From assembly GCA_037447655.1 (NCBI GenBank), contig JBBHKE010001973.1:773954-837953 (forward strand): 64,000 nucleotides of DNA, written 5' to 3'. Source of the DNA: Zygnema cylindricum. Lineage: Eukaryota > Streptophyta > Zygnematophyceae > Zygnematales > Zygnemataceae. Shown piece after piece: positions 35,634 through 45,346 of the stretch (its first letter is position 1; the number at the start of each line of letters is the position of its first letter). The translations under genes and the position numbers were made by a program. The notes under the pieces are model-generated. The model was not told where the DNA came from. It worked only from the letters and a program-made list of their open reading frames with translations, and made no database searches.

Positions 35634-36090
35634 CATAGTTCAAAAGTAGGCGTTTTTTGGTAGGCCTTTGGTAGGCCGCCTTTAGCGTAAGTTTTGTTAC
35701 GGGCTTTCCATGTGATCTTCTTAGATCGATACTTTCATCAGCGACCGTCCGATCGTCCGAATCTGACGATAGTCCTATCGTAAGTTGTGTTATGGGCTTT
35801 TCATGTGATCTTCTTAGATCGTTACTTTCATCAACGCCCGTCAAATCGTCCAAATCTGACGGTTTAAATAAAAAGTCGCTCAAAACTCACGGAAAAATCT
35901 TTTTTTGTCGATTTTTTTTTTCAAATTTAGACATGACGTTTAATTCTCTATCGATCCATGTGCAACTCAACCCTGTTACTATTTTATTTCATTTTGCGGC
36001 CAATACAATATGGGTCTTAAAGCCATATTGTATGTTTTGCATACAATAGGCATATTGTATGGGCGTACGGTCACCTACTTTTGAACTATG
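35634..36090. mobile_element. Family D MITE copy 3
   Basis: Inverted ends CATAGTTCAAAAGTAGG and CCTACTTTTGAACTATG. A segment of about 100 bp containing GTGATCTTCTTAGATCG is tandemly duplicated inside (around 35,690-35,770 and 35,775-35,865). I could not find a matching 8-bp flank, unlike copy 1. A fragment of family B (36,091-36,140) lies next to it. Confidence 0.75.
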
Positions 36091-36245
36091 CTGCGATCGC
36101 TTGTTGAAAGTGGATACTTTTTTGGTTTTTAACGTGTACGTGTTGGATTGGCACGTGAAGCCGGTCCAATACAGGGTAGAATATGGAAATATCCATACTC
36201 GAGCCGCCCGTTATAAATGGGTACGGACCCGCCAGTCTCAACATC

Positions 36246-36314
36246 GAGCTGGTGGCACATTGGTAGTGCGTTCGCAGCTAAAGTGAGAGGTCCCATGTTC
36301 GAACCGCCGGCTCA
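36246..36314 (+). ncRNA. tRNA-like module, TRIM LTR 1 (damaged T-arm)
   Basis: 69 nt: three bases of the 3' T-stem are missing, so the T-stem cannot close. Acceptor (GAGCTGG with CCGGCTC) and D-stem (GCAC with GTGC) are intact. TTTT follows at once. Confidence 0.7.
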
Positions 36315-36528
36315 ATTTTCCCAAGTGTGGGACATGCCGAATCCCGGATTTCAAGGAAATGTAACATGGTATCAGAGCCAGCGGGATTGCGGATGGTTTG
36401 ACCGGCTTTCTCGTGAGGGGGGGTGTTGGATTGGAACATGTAGCCGGTCCAATACTGGGTAGAATATGGGAATATCCATACTCGAGCAGCCCGTTATAAA
36501 TGGGTACGGACTCGCCAGTCTCAACATC

Positions 36529-36600
36529 GAGCTGGTGGCACAGTGGTAGTGCGTTCGCAGCTGAAGTGAAAGGTCCCTGGTTCGAACCCTGGCCGGCTCA
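36529..36600 (+). ncRNA. tRNA-like module, TRIM LTR 2
   Basis: 72 nt with acceptor, D and anticodon stems intact and one T-stem mismatch. The B-box-like GGTTCGAACCC is perfect. TTTT follows two bases after the discriminator A. Confidence 0.8.
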
Positions 36601-36814
36601 ATTTTCCCAAGTGTGGGACATGCCGAATCCCGGATTTCAATGAAATCTAACATGGTATCAGAGACAGCGGGATTGCGGATGGTTTGACCGGCTTTCCCGT
36701 GAGGGGGGGTGTTGGATTGGCACGTGAGGCCGGTCCAATACAGGGTAGAATATGGAAATATCCATACTCGAGCAGCCCGTTATAAATGGGTATGGACGCG
36801 CCAGTCTCAACATC

Positions 36815-36886
36815 AAGCTGGTGGCACAGTGGTAGTGCGTTCGCAGCTGAAGTGTAAAGTCCCAGGTTCGAACCCTAGCCGGCTCA
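36815..36886 (+). ncRNA. tRNA-like module, TRIM LTR 3
   Basis: 72 nt. The first base is A instead of G, and single mismatches occur in the anticodon and T stems; A- and B-box-like elements remain. Followed by AATTTT. Confidence 0.75.
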
Positions 36887-37102
36887 ATTTTCCCAAGTGT
36901 GGGACATGCCGAATCCCAGATTTCAAGGAAATCAAACATGGTATCAGAGCCAGCGGGATTGCGGATGGTTCGACCGGCTTTCCCGTGATGGGGGGTGTTG
37001 GATTGGCACGTGAAGTCCGTCCAATACAGGGTAGAATATGGAAATATCCATACTCGAGCCGCCCGTGATAAATGGGTACGGACCCGCGCCAGTCTCAACA
37101 TC

Positions 37103-37174
37103 GAGCTGGTGGCACAATGGTAGTGCGTTCGCAACTGAAGTGAAAGGTCCCAGGTTCGAACCCTGGCCGGCTCA
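37103..37174 (+). ncRNA. tRNA-like module, TRIM LTR 4
   Basis: 72 nt with all four stems closed: acceptor GAGCTGG/CCGGCTC, D GCAC/GTGC, anticodon TTCGC/GTGAA, T CCAGG/CCTGG. Anticodon loop AACTGAA lacks the usual U33. TTTT follows two bases after the discriminator. Confidence 0.85.
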
Positions 37175-37388
37175 ATTTTCCCAAGTGTGGGACATGCCGA
37201 ATCCCGGATTTCAAAGAAATCTAACATGGTATCAGAGCCAGCGGGATTGCGGATGGCTTGACCGGCTTTCCCGTGAGTGGGGGTGTTAGATTGGCACGTG
37301 AAGTCGGTCCAATACAGGGTAGAATATGGAAATATCCATACTCGAGCCAACCGTAATAAATGGGTACGGACCCGCCAGTCTCAACATC

Positions 37389-37460
37389 GAGCTGGTGGCA
37401 CAAGTGTAGTGCGTTCGCAGCTGAAGTGAAAAGTCCCAGGTTCGAAACCTAGCCGGCTCA
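37389..37460 (+). ncRNA. tRNA-like module, TRIM LTR 5
   Basis: 72 nt. The B-box-like element is altered (GGTTCGAAACC) and the D-loop carries a rearranged AAGTGTA, so Pol III activity is less likely than in other copies. Confidence 0.7.
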
Positions 37461-37674
37461 ATTTTCCCAAGTGTGGGACATGCCGAATCCCGGATTTCAA
37501 GGAAATCTAACATGGTATCAGAGCCAGCGGGATTGCGGATGGTTTGACCGGCTTTCCCGTGAGGGGGGGTGTTGGATTGGCACGTGAAGCCAGTCCAATA
37601 CATGGTAGAGTATGGAAATATCCATACTCGAGCCGCCCGTAATAAATGGGTACGGACCCGCCCGTCTCAACTTC

Positions 37675-37746
37675 GAGCTGGTGGCACAGTGGTAGTGCGT
37701 TCGCAGCTGAAGTGAAAGGTCCCAGGTTCGAACCCTGGCCGGTTCA
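37675..37746 (+). ncRNA. tRNA-like module, TRIM LTR 6
   Basis: 72 nt; close to consensus, with one G-U pair in the acceptor (3' side CCGGTTC). Loop AGCTGAA. TTTT follows. Confidence 0.82.
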
Positions 37747-37784
37747 ATTTTCCCAAGTGTGGGACATGCCGAATCCCGGATTTC

Positions 37785-38873
37785 TGAAATTCTATGGGCT
37801 CCATTGCCCACAGAATCGAAGATCCAAAAGAAGCTAATCTAGATAGTGCCGACTCCAAGTTGATATAAACCCGAATGAATGATCCCTTGATAATCAAAAC
37901 TCCAATACAACTTCACCCTGTGAAGATAAGACCTTGTGTGTGCTCAGTTCCACCACAGAATGCAAAGCTTGAATATGTGTTTTGGATAGTATTCCCCACT
38001 TTGACTTTCCCACTGAATAAGTGCCACCCTGACACGCAAAAACCTTTGACCGACTACACCCTTGTGTAGCCTAGACTCCCCTGAGTCCGCAGCAAAAAGA
38101 ATCACTGAATTTGCTCACCCGAGCAGTAAGTTATGACTGGTCAAAGATGACCTTTATAGTTACAAGCTCTCTTAGAGAGAGGTACCTAAATATCACTAAG
38201 TCTTGGTCTGCCTACTCACGACTACCTACTACTAAACCCTTGTCCAATAGGAACACTATATAGTACAAGAAGGTACAATGGGCGATGTACTTATTGTACG
38301 ACCATTGTACGACAAGGTCTACAAGGTGACACTTGTCAAATCGGAAGCCATGGTTCCTCCTCCCATCTTCTCCGGTATCAAATAATGTGGCGCCACGTGG
38401 CACCGCGTGACGCTATCCCTGTATGCCGCCAAAAGCTCACTTCGCGTGGCGGCTATAATGCCGGCCGCCCGATCAAAACATATTTTACACGGTTCAGATT
38501 CGCGTAAATGCAGGAATTGCTCCTTTTGGTTGGTCTGCTGTTAATCAGCTGTTGCGTTAATGTTTATGTATTTATGAAACCCGTCACGTGTATCGTTTCG
38601 ATAGTAGCCTAATGGATAAGGCGTTGGTCTATTTAGTAGCCTATAGACCCCGGTTCAAATCCGTCGGCGTTAGTATTTTGCTAAAACTAGTAAAATACTT
38701 TCTAAATCATTTTGCCTCCTTCTAAATGATGCGGCAACCATGGCGTGCCTTTGGTCCTCTCTTTCTCTCTCTTTACATTCTAACTAAATTATAGAAGTGA
38801 ACTATTAGTCAACTCTTTTTAACACTCTATTTATTTTTCCAATACAGACCTAGAAAATACATAAATTTCAACA
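37785..38873 (-). mobile_element. Copia-type solo LTR inserted in the TRIM array
   Basis: 1,089 bp with minus-strand start TGTTGAAATT and minus-strand end ...AATTTCA, flanked by the 5-bp duplication ATTTC (37,780-37,784 and 38,874-38,878). Similar layout to the LTRs at 44,107, 44,291 and 51,687, including CCACAGAAT near the 3' end and an antisense tRNA-like module 201 bp from the 5' end. A single LTR with a TSD indicates LTR-LTR recombination after insertion. Confidence 0.88.
38598..38672 (+). ncRNA. tRNA-like Pol III module, antisense in solo LTR
   Basis: D-arm/A-box-like TAGCCTAATGGATAAGGCG, then a 7-bp hairpin GGTCTAT/ATAGACC in the anticodon-arm position, then B-box-like GGTTCAAATCC and TTTT at 38,676-38,679. 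The acceptor stem does not close, so this is a tRNA-derived promoter/RNA module, not a tRNA gene. Confidence 0.7.
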
Positions 38874-39054
38874 ATTTCAAGAAAATCTAACATGGTATCA
38901 GAGCCAGCGGGATTGCGAATGGTTTGACCAGCTTTCCCGTGAGGGGGGGTGTTAGATTGGTATGTGGAGCCGGTCCAATACAGGGTAGAATATGGAAATA
39001 TCCATACTCGAGCCGCCCGTAATAAATGGGTACGGACCCGCCAGTCTCAACATC

Positions 39055-39126
39055 GAGCTGGTGGCATAGTGGTAGTGCGTTCGCAGCTGAAGTGAAAGGT
39101 CCCAGCTTCGAACCCTGGCCGGCTCA
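39055..39126 (+). ncRNA. tRNA-like module, TRIM LTR 7
   Basis: 72 nt; the base before the T-loop is C, giving one T-stem mismatch and an altered B box. Other stems are intact. Confidence 0.75.
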
Positions 39127-39339
39127 ATTTTCCCAAGTGTGGGATATGCCGAATCCCGGATTTCAAGGAAATCTAACATGGTATCAGAGCCAGCGGGATT
39201 GCGGATGGTTCGACCGGCTTTCCCGTGAGGGGGGGTGTTGGATTAGACGTGAAGTCGGTCCAATACAGGGTAGAATATGGAAATATCCATACTCGAGCCG
39301 CCCGTAATAAATGGGTACGGACCCGCTAGTCTCAACATC

Positions 39340-39411
39340 GAGCTGGTGGCACAGTGATAGTGCGTTCGCAGCTGAAGTGAAAGGTCCCAGGTTCGAACCC
39401 TGGCCGGCTCA
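39340..39411 (+). ncRNA. tRNA-like module, TRIM LTR 8
   Basis: 72 nt with all stems closed; the A-box-like GTGGTAG reads GTGATAG. B-box-like GGTTCGAACCC is perfect. AATTTT follows. Confidence 0.82.
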
Positions 39412-39471
39412 ATTTTCCCAAGTGTGGGACATGCCGAATCCCGGATTTCAAGGAAATCTAACAACAAGAAA

Positions 39472-42116
39472 GCACCCGCCACCAATATATGCCACGTCAC
39501 CAAAATGCAACGTCAACAAACAGCCTGTCAAGCTCATGTGCTTTACAGGTACACCTTTATACCACCAAGGATTTGTGAGACCTTTTTAACATGTACATCA
39601 TCACTCTACGGAGGAAGGAGTACACCCAGGCGGATAAGATTCTGGAATTTCCCAACTGAGCAGAACACACTTTGTTTCGCGCCTAACGGAGGCTGGACGA
39701 TCAAGTTATACCGTCTCAAAGATTACAATCCGGTTACATAGAACCATTTGCCACCAGTCCCCGTGGGTGGTACATTGTAGATTGCCACGTAACTTTCCAG
39801 ATTGGCATCTAGATTATACAGTTAGCCGTCAATAGGAATTTAGTTCAAGCTTAGTTGAATTTTGGTCCATTAATTACATTAGGTCAAAGTTTGGCAAGTT
39901 ACTGTCCTTTCCAGGACTTTGTCTTATAATAGTGGAACAAATAATTACTTTCGGCCGCAAAAATCTAGCCGCCGTCCGAAGCATGACTTTTTGCCTCGAG
40001 TGTAGTACAGATTATTTTGTCTTATGTTAGTTCAATTACACTTGCTTACCGCTCATTGATTAATAGCGTAGCTTTGACTTTTGGACCTGCAATTTCACAA
40101 ACTTTGTTGTATAAGGCACTTGGGGTCGAAGGAGACAGGTTGCTTTTCAATACTGTCTCCTGTGAAAACCCTCAGAAATTCCAAACAAACCTTCTTTGGA
40201 GAATCTTTGTTTTGTTTCTGACTCTATTGCCATCTTGGTTTTGGATCTGTCTTGTGTGGGAAATCATAGTCCACGTGGATAGTTGGCACTATCTTCCCTT
40301 TTGGGTGATTTTTAGACTTTTTGCTGTTTAGAACCGAGAAGAGTTTGGTCGGTTCCAAGATAAGGACACCGAGGGGTGAAGGAGCAACATACCTGTTTGC
40401 GGTACCGTCGGCGGAGGGGGTCGCCTTTTCCTCATTGTCATCCTTAATTTCTGGGGTATGTTTAGCTTGCTTCACTATATTCCACATCTTCTAACTTTTA
40501 TTCTCTTTTCTGGGGCAAGGTGATATTGTTAAATTTGAAACAACCAATCCTATTTTTTTCTATATTTCTACGTGGTAGTACATTTGTGTCTTCATTTGTA
40601 GTCCTCTTTGCTTTGACGTTACCTTTCCAGAGTAAAATGTAACCCTTTTGATCGGAACAGTGGGTTTTGAGGGGACAACTGTTAAAGACTTCTTGTAGAT
40701 AAAGAACAAAACTAAAAAGCCACCGGTTAGCTCTGATTAGAGGGGATAGCAGCTTTAACTTTCGAAGCTCTCTTTTTGGAAGTGAGCTCTGGTTACATTC
40801 ATTTGTTCTTTCTCTCGTTTCCTTTGTCATCATGGTGGGAGGAGAGACTCCGGATAATGGATCTGGAGAGCCGGGTAGGTAGGAGAAGCCCGTACATGAG
40901 GAAAAGCCTCCGATGTTCGAGGAGTCTGTACCCATAGAGTCTGTCTTTGATTTTTCGATAAAGAAACCAGTTGGTGCTTCTTCTCCTCCTCCTCCTCCTA
41001 GTTTGATTCTCGAATATCCCCCTTCCTTGGCTGAGGCCCCTAGAGCCTATGCTGAGGAAAGGAAAGAAGCTCGGGCTCAGGACCAGGAAAGAAACCGGGT
41101 GTCTCCTAGGGCCTGGCCAAAGAGGCAAGCTCAGAGGGAGCCCCATTTGGGTCATATTCCGGAGGTCGGGCTTCATACCAGATCTAAGATACCCAAGGCT
41201 GAGATTCAAATTGACCCCGCGATTTTGACGGATCCAGGCCACCCAGAGCGCAAGGAACACCGTTCTCTTCACGACCTACATGAGTTGAAGGTGAAGAAGG
41301 AGTTAGTGCAAAGAGTGGCTCGGACAGATCGAGTCAGGGTGGTTAGACTTGTGGGAGGGGTGGTGGAGATCCTGAGCAGTTCTTCGAAAAGCAGCTCTTC
41401 ACAGTCACTACATAACTGGTCAAGGACGGCTCCATATTCGCGTCCTCCTCCATATTCCTCTCAGGACACTGCAGCTAGCATACCTTCCCGGGGACGCACC
41501 TCTTCGAGGCCTCGTAGAAGAGAAGGGGGTAGCGAGAGGGAAGAGCGAGATCCATTGAGAGGGAAAAGGTTTGACCACACGGAAAGTAAAGGGAGATTTG
41601 CACCTCTTCCCAAGGAAGAGACTTCCCCAACTCGAATGCCGGTTGTTGTTTTTAGAAAGCTTTAGTCCTCTTTATGCCTCAGCTGTGAGAGAGAGCTGTT
41701 CAGGACTTAAGCTATTTTTGGTTGAGTTCGGTTCAGTACTTACCGAAATTAGTGTGACAGTGAAGTTGGGAGTTCACGGTTCATTCACACTTGGGACACG
41801 TGTCGTCACTTGGGAGAATGCGTGAGTATGTCCTCCGTGGACGAACGGAAATTCGGCAGGACCACTGGACTTCGTAATGTCAATTCTACGGTGCCAAATC
41901 CTCTAATCGAACCGCTGATAGCCGCCGCCAACAAATAGTGAAAAGGCGTGACTAGATCATTATCACTTTACGTTGTCTGAACTTCGATGTAAATATTTGT
42001 GATAGAATGTTAGATGTACGGCTGGAATGCCTCCGTACAGCTTAGTGTAGTTTCGGTGTATAAAAGTAGGACTTAGTGAATTTGATTTTTAGGAAACAAA
42101 TGATATGAAAACTGTA
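39472..42116 (+). mobile_element. Unclassified repeat element 'E', copy 1
   Basis: 39,472-40,580 is repeated at 42,953-44,058, and 40,854-41,170 is repeated at 44,058-44,106 plus 51,415-51,680. It contains CTTATAATAGTGG, a possible TATA region, near 39,923, and a long Pro/Ser/Arg-rich frame at 40,913-41,665. I could not identify LTR ends, a primer site or pol genes. It may be a non-autonomous LTR element or another class. The right limit is unknown (N gap at 42,117). Confidence 0.5.
40913..41665 (+). CDS. Repeat-encoded Pro/Ser/Arg-rich ORF, function unknown
   Basis: A 250-codon frame beginning MFEESVPIESVFDF. It has a PPPPP run near residue 30, charged stretches (AEERKEARAQDQ; RRREGGSEREERD) and no recognisable catalytic motif. 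The frame upstream could start at an ATG near 40,832 but meets a TAG before this start. A second copy at 51,419-51,732 shows the same N-terminus (SEEFVPIESVFD), then changes frame after 60-70 codons. Conservation of the N-terminal frame between copies suggests it once encoded protein, perhaps a gag-like product; this is inference. Confidence 0.4.
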   Translation: MFEESVPIESVFDFSIKKPVGASSPPPPPSLILEYPPSLAEAPRAYAEERKEARAQDQERNRVSPRAWPKRQAQREPHLGHIPEVGLHTRSKIPKAEIQIDPAILTDPGHPERKEHRSLHDLHELKVKKELVQRVARTDRVRVVRLVGGVVEILSSSSKSSSSQSLHNWSRTAPYSRPPPYSSQDTAASIPSRGRTSSRPRRREGGSEREERDPLRGKRFDHTESKGRFAPLPKEETSPTRMPVVVFRKL

Positions 42117-42126
42117 NNNNNNNNNN
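42117..42126. other. Assembly gap (10 N)
   Basis: Ten N followed by a G-run of about 17; probably a sequencing failure at the homopolymer. Confidence 0.99.
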
Positions 42127-42159
42127 GGGGGGGGGGGGGGGGTGGGGGGGTGGGGGCGG

Positions 42160-42345
42160 CTTTCAAATTAGTTTTTGACCTAAAGTCACTTTGATATATC
42201 GCAATAAAATGTATAGTGATGTTTGTCGTTATATCGGATAAATAACGCGATATTGAGCCTCTCTATATATCGCTTACACCTTACCGGGTACTCAAAATTA
42301 GGTACATATCGAATATAGGCAAGGGGCCTTTCCTACACAACACTA
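42160..42345. mobile_element. hAT-like MITE, family C copy 5 (right end)
   Basis: CGATATTG- and TATATCG-rich sequence ending in TACACAACACTA, the family C terminus. The left end is lost at the gap. Confidence 0.6.
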
Positions 42346-42489
42346 TAAAATAGTGGATAACCCTACTTTTTAATGTCACAGGAACGTACCTTTACAAACT
42401 ATTGACTCTCGGATATCATCCAGGCGTATACCAGGGCCATCAGATTAGATACCTAGAAAAGCCACCAAAATGTACACTTTCAAGCTATG

Positions 42490-42960
42490 GTGGAAACGGT
42501 GCCACGTTAGCACACTATGACACGTGAGCAAAGCGCCACATAAACAACGTAACAGGTCATAAGGTGCCACGACATCCAAGTGCCACGTTGGCACACTATA
42601 TGCCATGTCAACAAGGTGCCACGTTAGTACAATGTATACCACGTCAACAATGTGCCACACCACCAAAGTGGCTGCCACAAATATATGCCACCTCACCAAG
42701 ATGCAAAGTCAACAAACTGCCACGTTAGTAAGGTGCCGCATCAGTTGTATATGGAACATCAACAAGGTGCCACGATGCCACATAAGCAAGGTATGACATC
42801 AATCACGTGCCATGTCAACAATATATGCCACGTCAACAAGATGCCACGTTAACAAAATATATTCCACGTCTGCCCACTTTATGCCATGTCAACAAGGTGC
42901 CATGTGGGTGCCACGTTAGCACGCTCTATACCACGTCAGCAATGTGCCACGAGCACCCGC
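42490..42960. repeat. Degenerate TGCCACGT minisatellite-like array
   Basis: About 20 copies of a word resembling GGTGCCACGTCAACAA recur at 15-35-base spacing. Some copies continue into the repeat element at 42,953 and the related stretch at 39,480-39,520 (ATGCCACGTCACCAA). Open frames of about 60-80 codons rich in CHV/NKV are artefacts. Confidence 0.75.
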
Positions 42961-44106
42961 CACCAATATATGCCATGCACCCAGATGCAACGTCAACAAA
43001 CACCTTGTGAAGCTCATGTGCTTTACAGGCACACTTTTATATCACCAAAGATTTTTGAGACCTTTTTAACCTGTACGGTCATCACTTTACGGAGGAAAGA
43101 GTGCACTCAACCGGATAAGATTATAGATTTGCCCAACTGAGCGGAACGCACTTTGTTTCGCGCCTAACGGAGGCATGACGACCAAGTTATACCGTCTCAA
43201 AGATTACCATCCGATTACATGGAACCATTTGCCACCAACCCCCGTGGGGGGTCCATTGTGGATTGCCACGTAACTTTCCGGATTGGCATCTAGATTCTAA
43301 TGTTAGCCATCACTAGGAATTTAGTTCAGGCTCAGCTGACTTTTGGTCCATTAATTACATTAGGTCAAAGTCTGGCAAGTTAGTGTTCTTTTCACGACTT
43401 TGTCTTATAATAGTGGAACAAATAATTACATCCGGCCACGGATCTAGCCGCCTTCCGAAGCATAACTTTTTGCCCCGAGTGTAGTACGGATTATTTTGTC
43501 TTCTGTCTGTTCAATTACACTTGCTTGTCGCTCATTGGTTAATAACGTAGCTCTGACTTTTAGACTTGCAATTTGACAAACTTTGATACATAAGGCACTT
43601 GGGGTCGAAGGAGACAGGTTGCTTTTCAGTACCGTCTCCTGTGAAAACCCTCAAAAATTCCAAACAAACCTTCTTTGGAGAATCTTTGTTTTGTTTTTGA
43701 CTCTATTGCAATCTTGGTTTTGGATTTGTCTTGAGTGGGAAATCATAGTCCTTGTGGATAGTTGGCACTATCTTCCCTTTTGGGTGATTTTTGGACTTTT
43801 TGCAGTTTGGAATCGACAAGAGTCTGGTCCGTTCCGAGATGCAGACACCGAGGGGTGAAGGAGTACCATACCTATTTGCAGTACCGTCAAGGGAGGGGTT
43901 GCCTTTTCCTCATTTTTATCGTAAATTTCTAGGGTATGTTTAGCTTGCTTCACTATATTCCACATCTTCCATCTTTTATTCTCTTTTCTGGGGCAAGGTG
44001 ATATTGTTAAATCTGAAACAACCAATCCTATTTATTTCTATATTTCTACGTGGTAGTATAATGGATCTAGAGAGCCGGGTAGGTAGGAGAAGCCCGTACA
44101 TGAGGA
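42953..44106 (+). mobile_element. Unclassified repeat element 'E', copy 2 (left part)
   Basis: Homologous to 39,472-40,580. Compared with copy 1 it lacks about 275 bp between TGGTAGTA and the TAATGGATCT segment. It is interrupted at 44,107 by a copia-type LTR with GAGGA duplication and resumes at 51,415. Confidence 0.75.
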
Positions 44107-44290
44107 TGAAATTTTGTGGTCTCCATTGTCCCACAGAATGAGCAGCCTATGCAAAGCCTCTAGGATAATATTTGCCCCTTCCACTTTCTCACTGAATAGG
44201 TGCCGCCCAGGCACACAAAAACTTTGAACTCTTACCCCTGTGAGGAACGCAAAAAGAATCACTGAATTTGCTCCCCTAAGCTGTAAGTTA

Positions 44291-45331
44291 TGCAATTCTG
44301 TGTCCTCCATTGGACCACAGAATACAGGAAGCCTCTAGATAGTATTTAACTAACCCACTTTAAGCCACAACCACTGCTGCCCAAGAAGGCAAACTGACAA
44401 TTTGACTGCACCCCTGTGTAGCTTGGACTCCCCTGAGTCGGTAGAAAAAAGAATCACTGAAAAAGGCCAACCAGGCGATAAATTATAGGGTGGCAAAGAT
44501 GCCAATTTATACAAACTCTCAGAGAGAGGACTATCTACCTAAATTTTCCTAAGTCCTAGTTTTCCTACTTCCCTCTCACAGCTCCTATCTACTGCCTGTA
44601 CGAACCAATCAAAAAACTGTATAGTACAAGAAAGTACTACTGCCGATGTACTTTCTGTACGGCCTCTGTACGACAAGGCCATTAAGTGGACGCGTGTCCA
44701 CTTTCCACTCGTCCGTACGTTCCTCGGAATTCCCGCGACCGAATGATGTCTTCCCACGTGGCGCCAGGTCATGCCACGTCACTAAATGCCAAAATGACCA
44801 TTCCGGGATTTCGGCGATAATGTGCGCCGTTAGATTTGACGTGAAATTCAATCTCGGCCGTAATAAATACTTGCGCGATATTTGTTTCGCTTTCGAAACA
44901 AAATGCGCGATATCCATTTCAAACAAGTACAGTACTTCGTATTTCGTAGAACTGTATCTATGTGTGGCGTTTGAGGGTTTCAGTTAAATGAATCTAGTAC
45001 ATTACAATAGTTTAAATACTTATGAAACCCTATATCTCCTAACGGACTTCTACGACAGACTGGTTAGAGCTAACGGCTACGCCGCGCTCTACCGGTCGGG
45101 GGTTCGAGTCCTTCCGGACTCAACCTTTTGTTGAGAGTGGCTTAAGCCACTCTTTAGTCCTTCCTATGGAGTTGAGGCAGCCATGGCTCCATTGCTCTCT
45201 CTCTCTCTCCTTCAGTGACTACAACAAGTATGGGGGCGAGAGAGAGAGAAGAGATAGAGGCAAGCTGCCTACTTTTTCTTTTCTAATAAATTTAGACCTA
45301 GAAAATATATTAAAAACTACTTATTTCAACA
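44291..45331 (-). mobile_element. Copia element 3' LTR
   Basis: 1,041 bp, same length as the 5' LTR at 49,675-50,715 and differing from it at only about ten positions by eye, so the insertion is young. Minus-strand ends TGTTGAAATAAG and CAGAATTGCA. The 5-bp target duplication AGTTA lies at 44,286-44,290 and 50,716-50,720. Contains an antisense tRNA-like module (45,052-45,122). Confidence 0.95.
45052..45122 (+). ncRNA. tRNA-like Pol III module, antisense in copia 3' LTR
   Basis: A-box-like ACTGGTTAGAGC, hairpin AGAGC/GCTCT and CGGC/GCCG, B-box-like GGTTCGAGTCC, T-stem closing with wobble pairs, and TTTT at 45,126-45,129. The acceptor 5' strand is not complementary, so a functional tRNA is unlikely. 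A hairpin (GAGTGGCTTAAGCCACTC) follows. Confidence 0.7.
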
Positions 45332-45346
45332 CTCCCCTTATTTTCT
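45332..45346 (-). other. Copia polypurine tract
   Basis: Minus strand AGAAAATAAGGGGAG directly before the 3' LTR: priming site for plus-strand DNA synthesis. It overlaps the pol stop codon by two bases. Confidence 0.8.

Larger units (their letters stand above)
36141..39463 (+). mobile_element. Tandem array of a TRIM (miniature LTR retrotransposon)
   Basis: Eight LTRs of about 229 bp alternate with seven internal regions of about 57 bp. LTRs: 36,141-36,366; 36,424-36,652; 36,710-36,938; 36,996-37,226; 37,284-37,512; 37,570-37,784 plus 38,879-38,892; 38,950-39,178; 39,236-39,463. Each begins TGTTGGATTGG-like (TGTTAGATTGG in two) and ends TCTAACA-like. Each internal region is just a primer site TGGTATCAGAGCCA, complementary to a tRNA-iMet 3' end as in plant LTR elements, about 30 bp, and a polypurine tract GTGAGGGGGGG. 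No gag or pol. Arrays of this form arise by unequal recombination between LTRs. A copia-type solo LTR interrupts the sixth unit with an ATTTC target duplication. Every LTR contains a tRNA-like module. Confidence 0.93.

Noticed and set aside
36658-37350. 230-codon minus-strand frame with repeated LSLQLRTHYHCATSSMLRL segments
   Set aside because: It spans several TRIM units; the repetition comes from the DNA array and the reading crosses LTR, primer site and tRNA-like modules.
36246-39411. Eight functional tRNA genes
   Set aside because: The cloverleaf is good but U33 is missing, copies carry stem damage and all lie inside LTRs, so tRNA-like modules is the safer call.
40017-40331. Hydrophobic frame conserved with 43,583-43,858
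   Set aside because: Both lie in duplicated repeat DNA; conservation is explained by the repeat and no motif is recognised.
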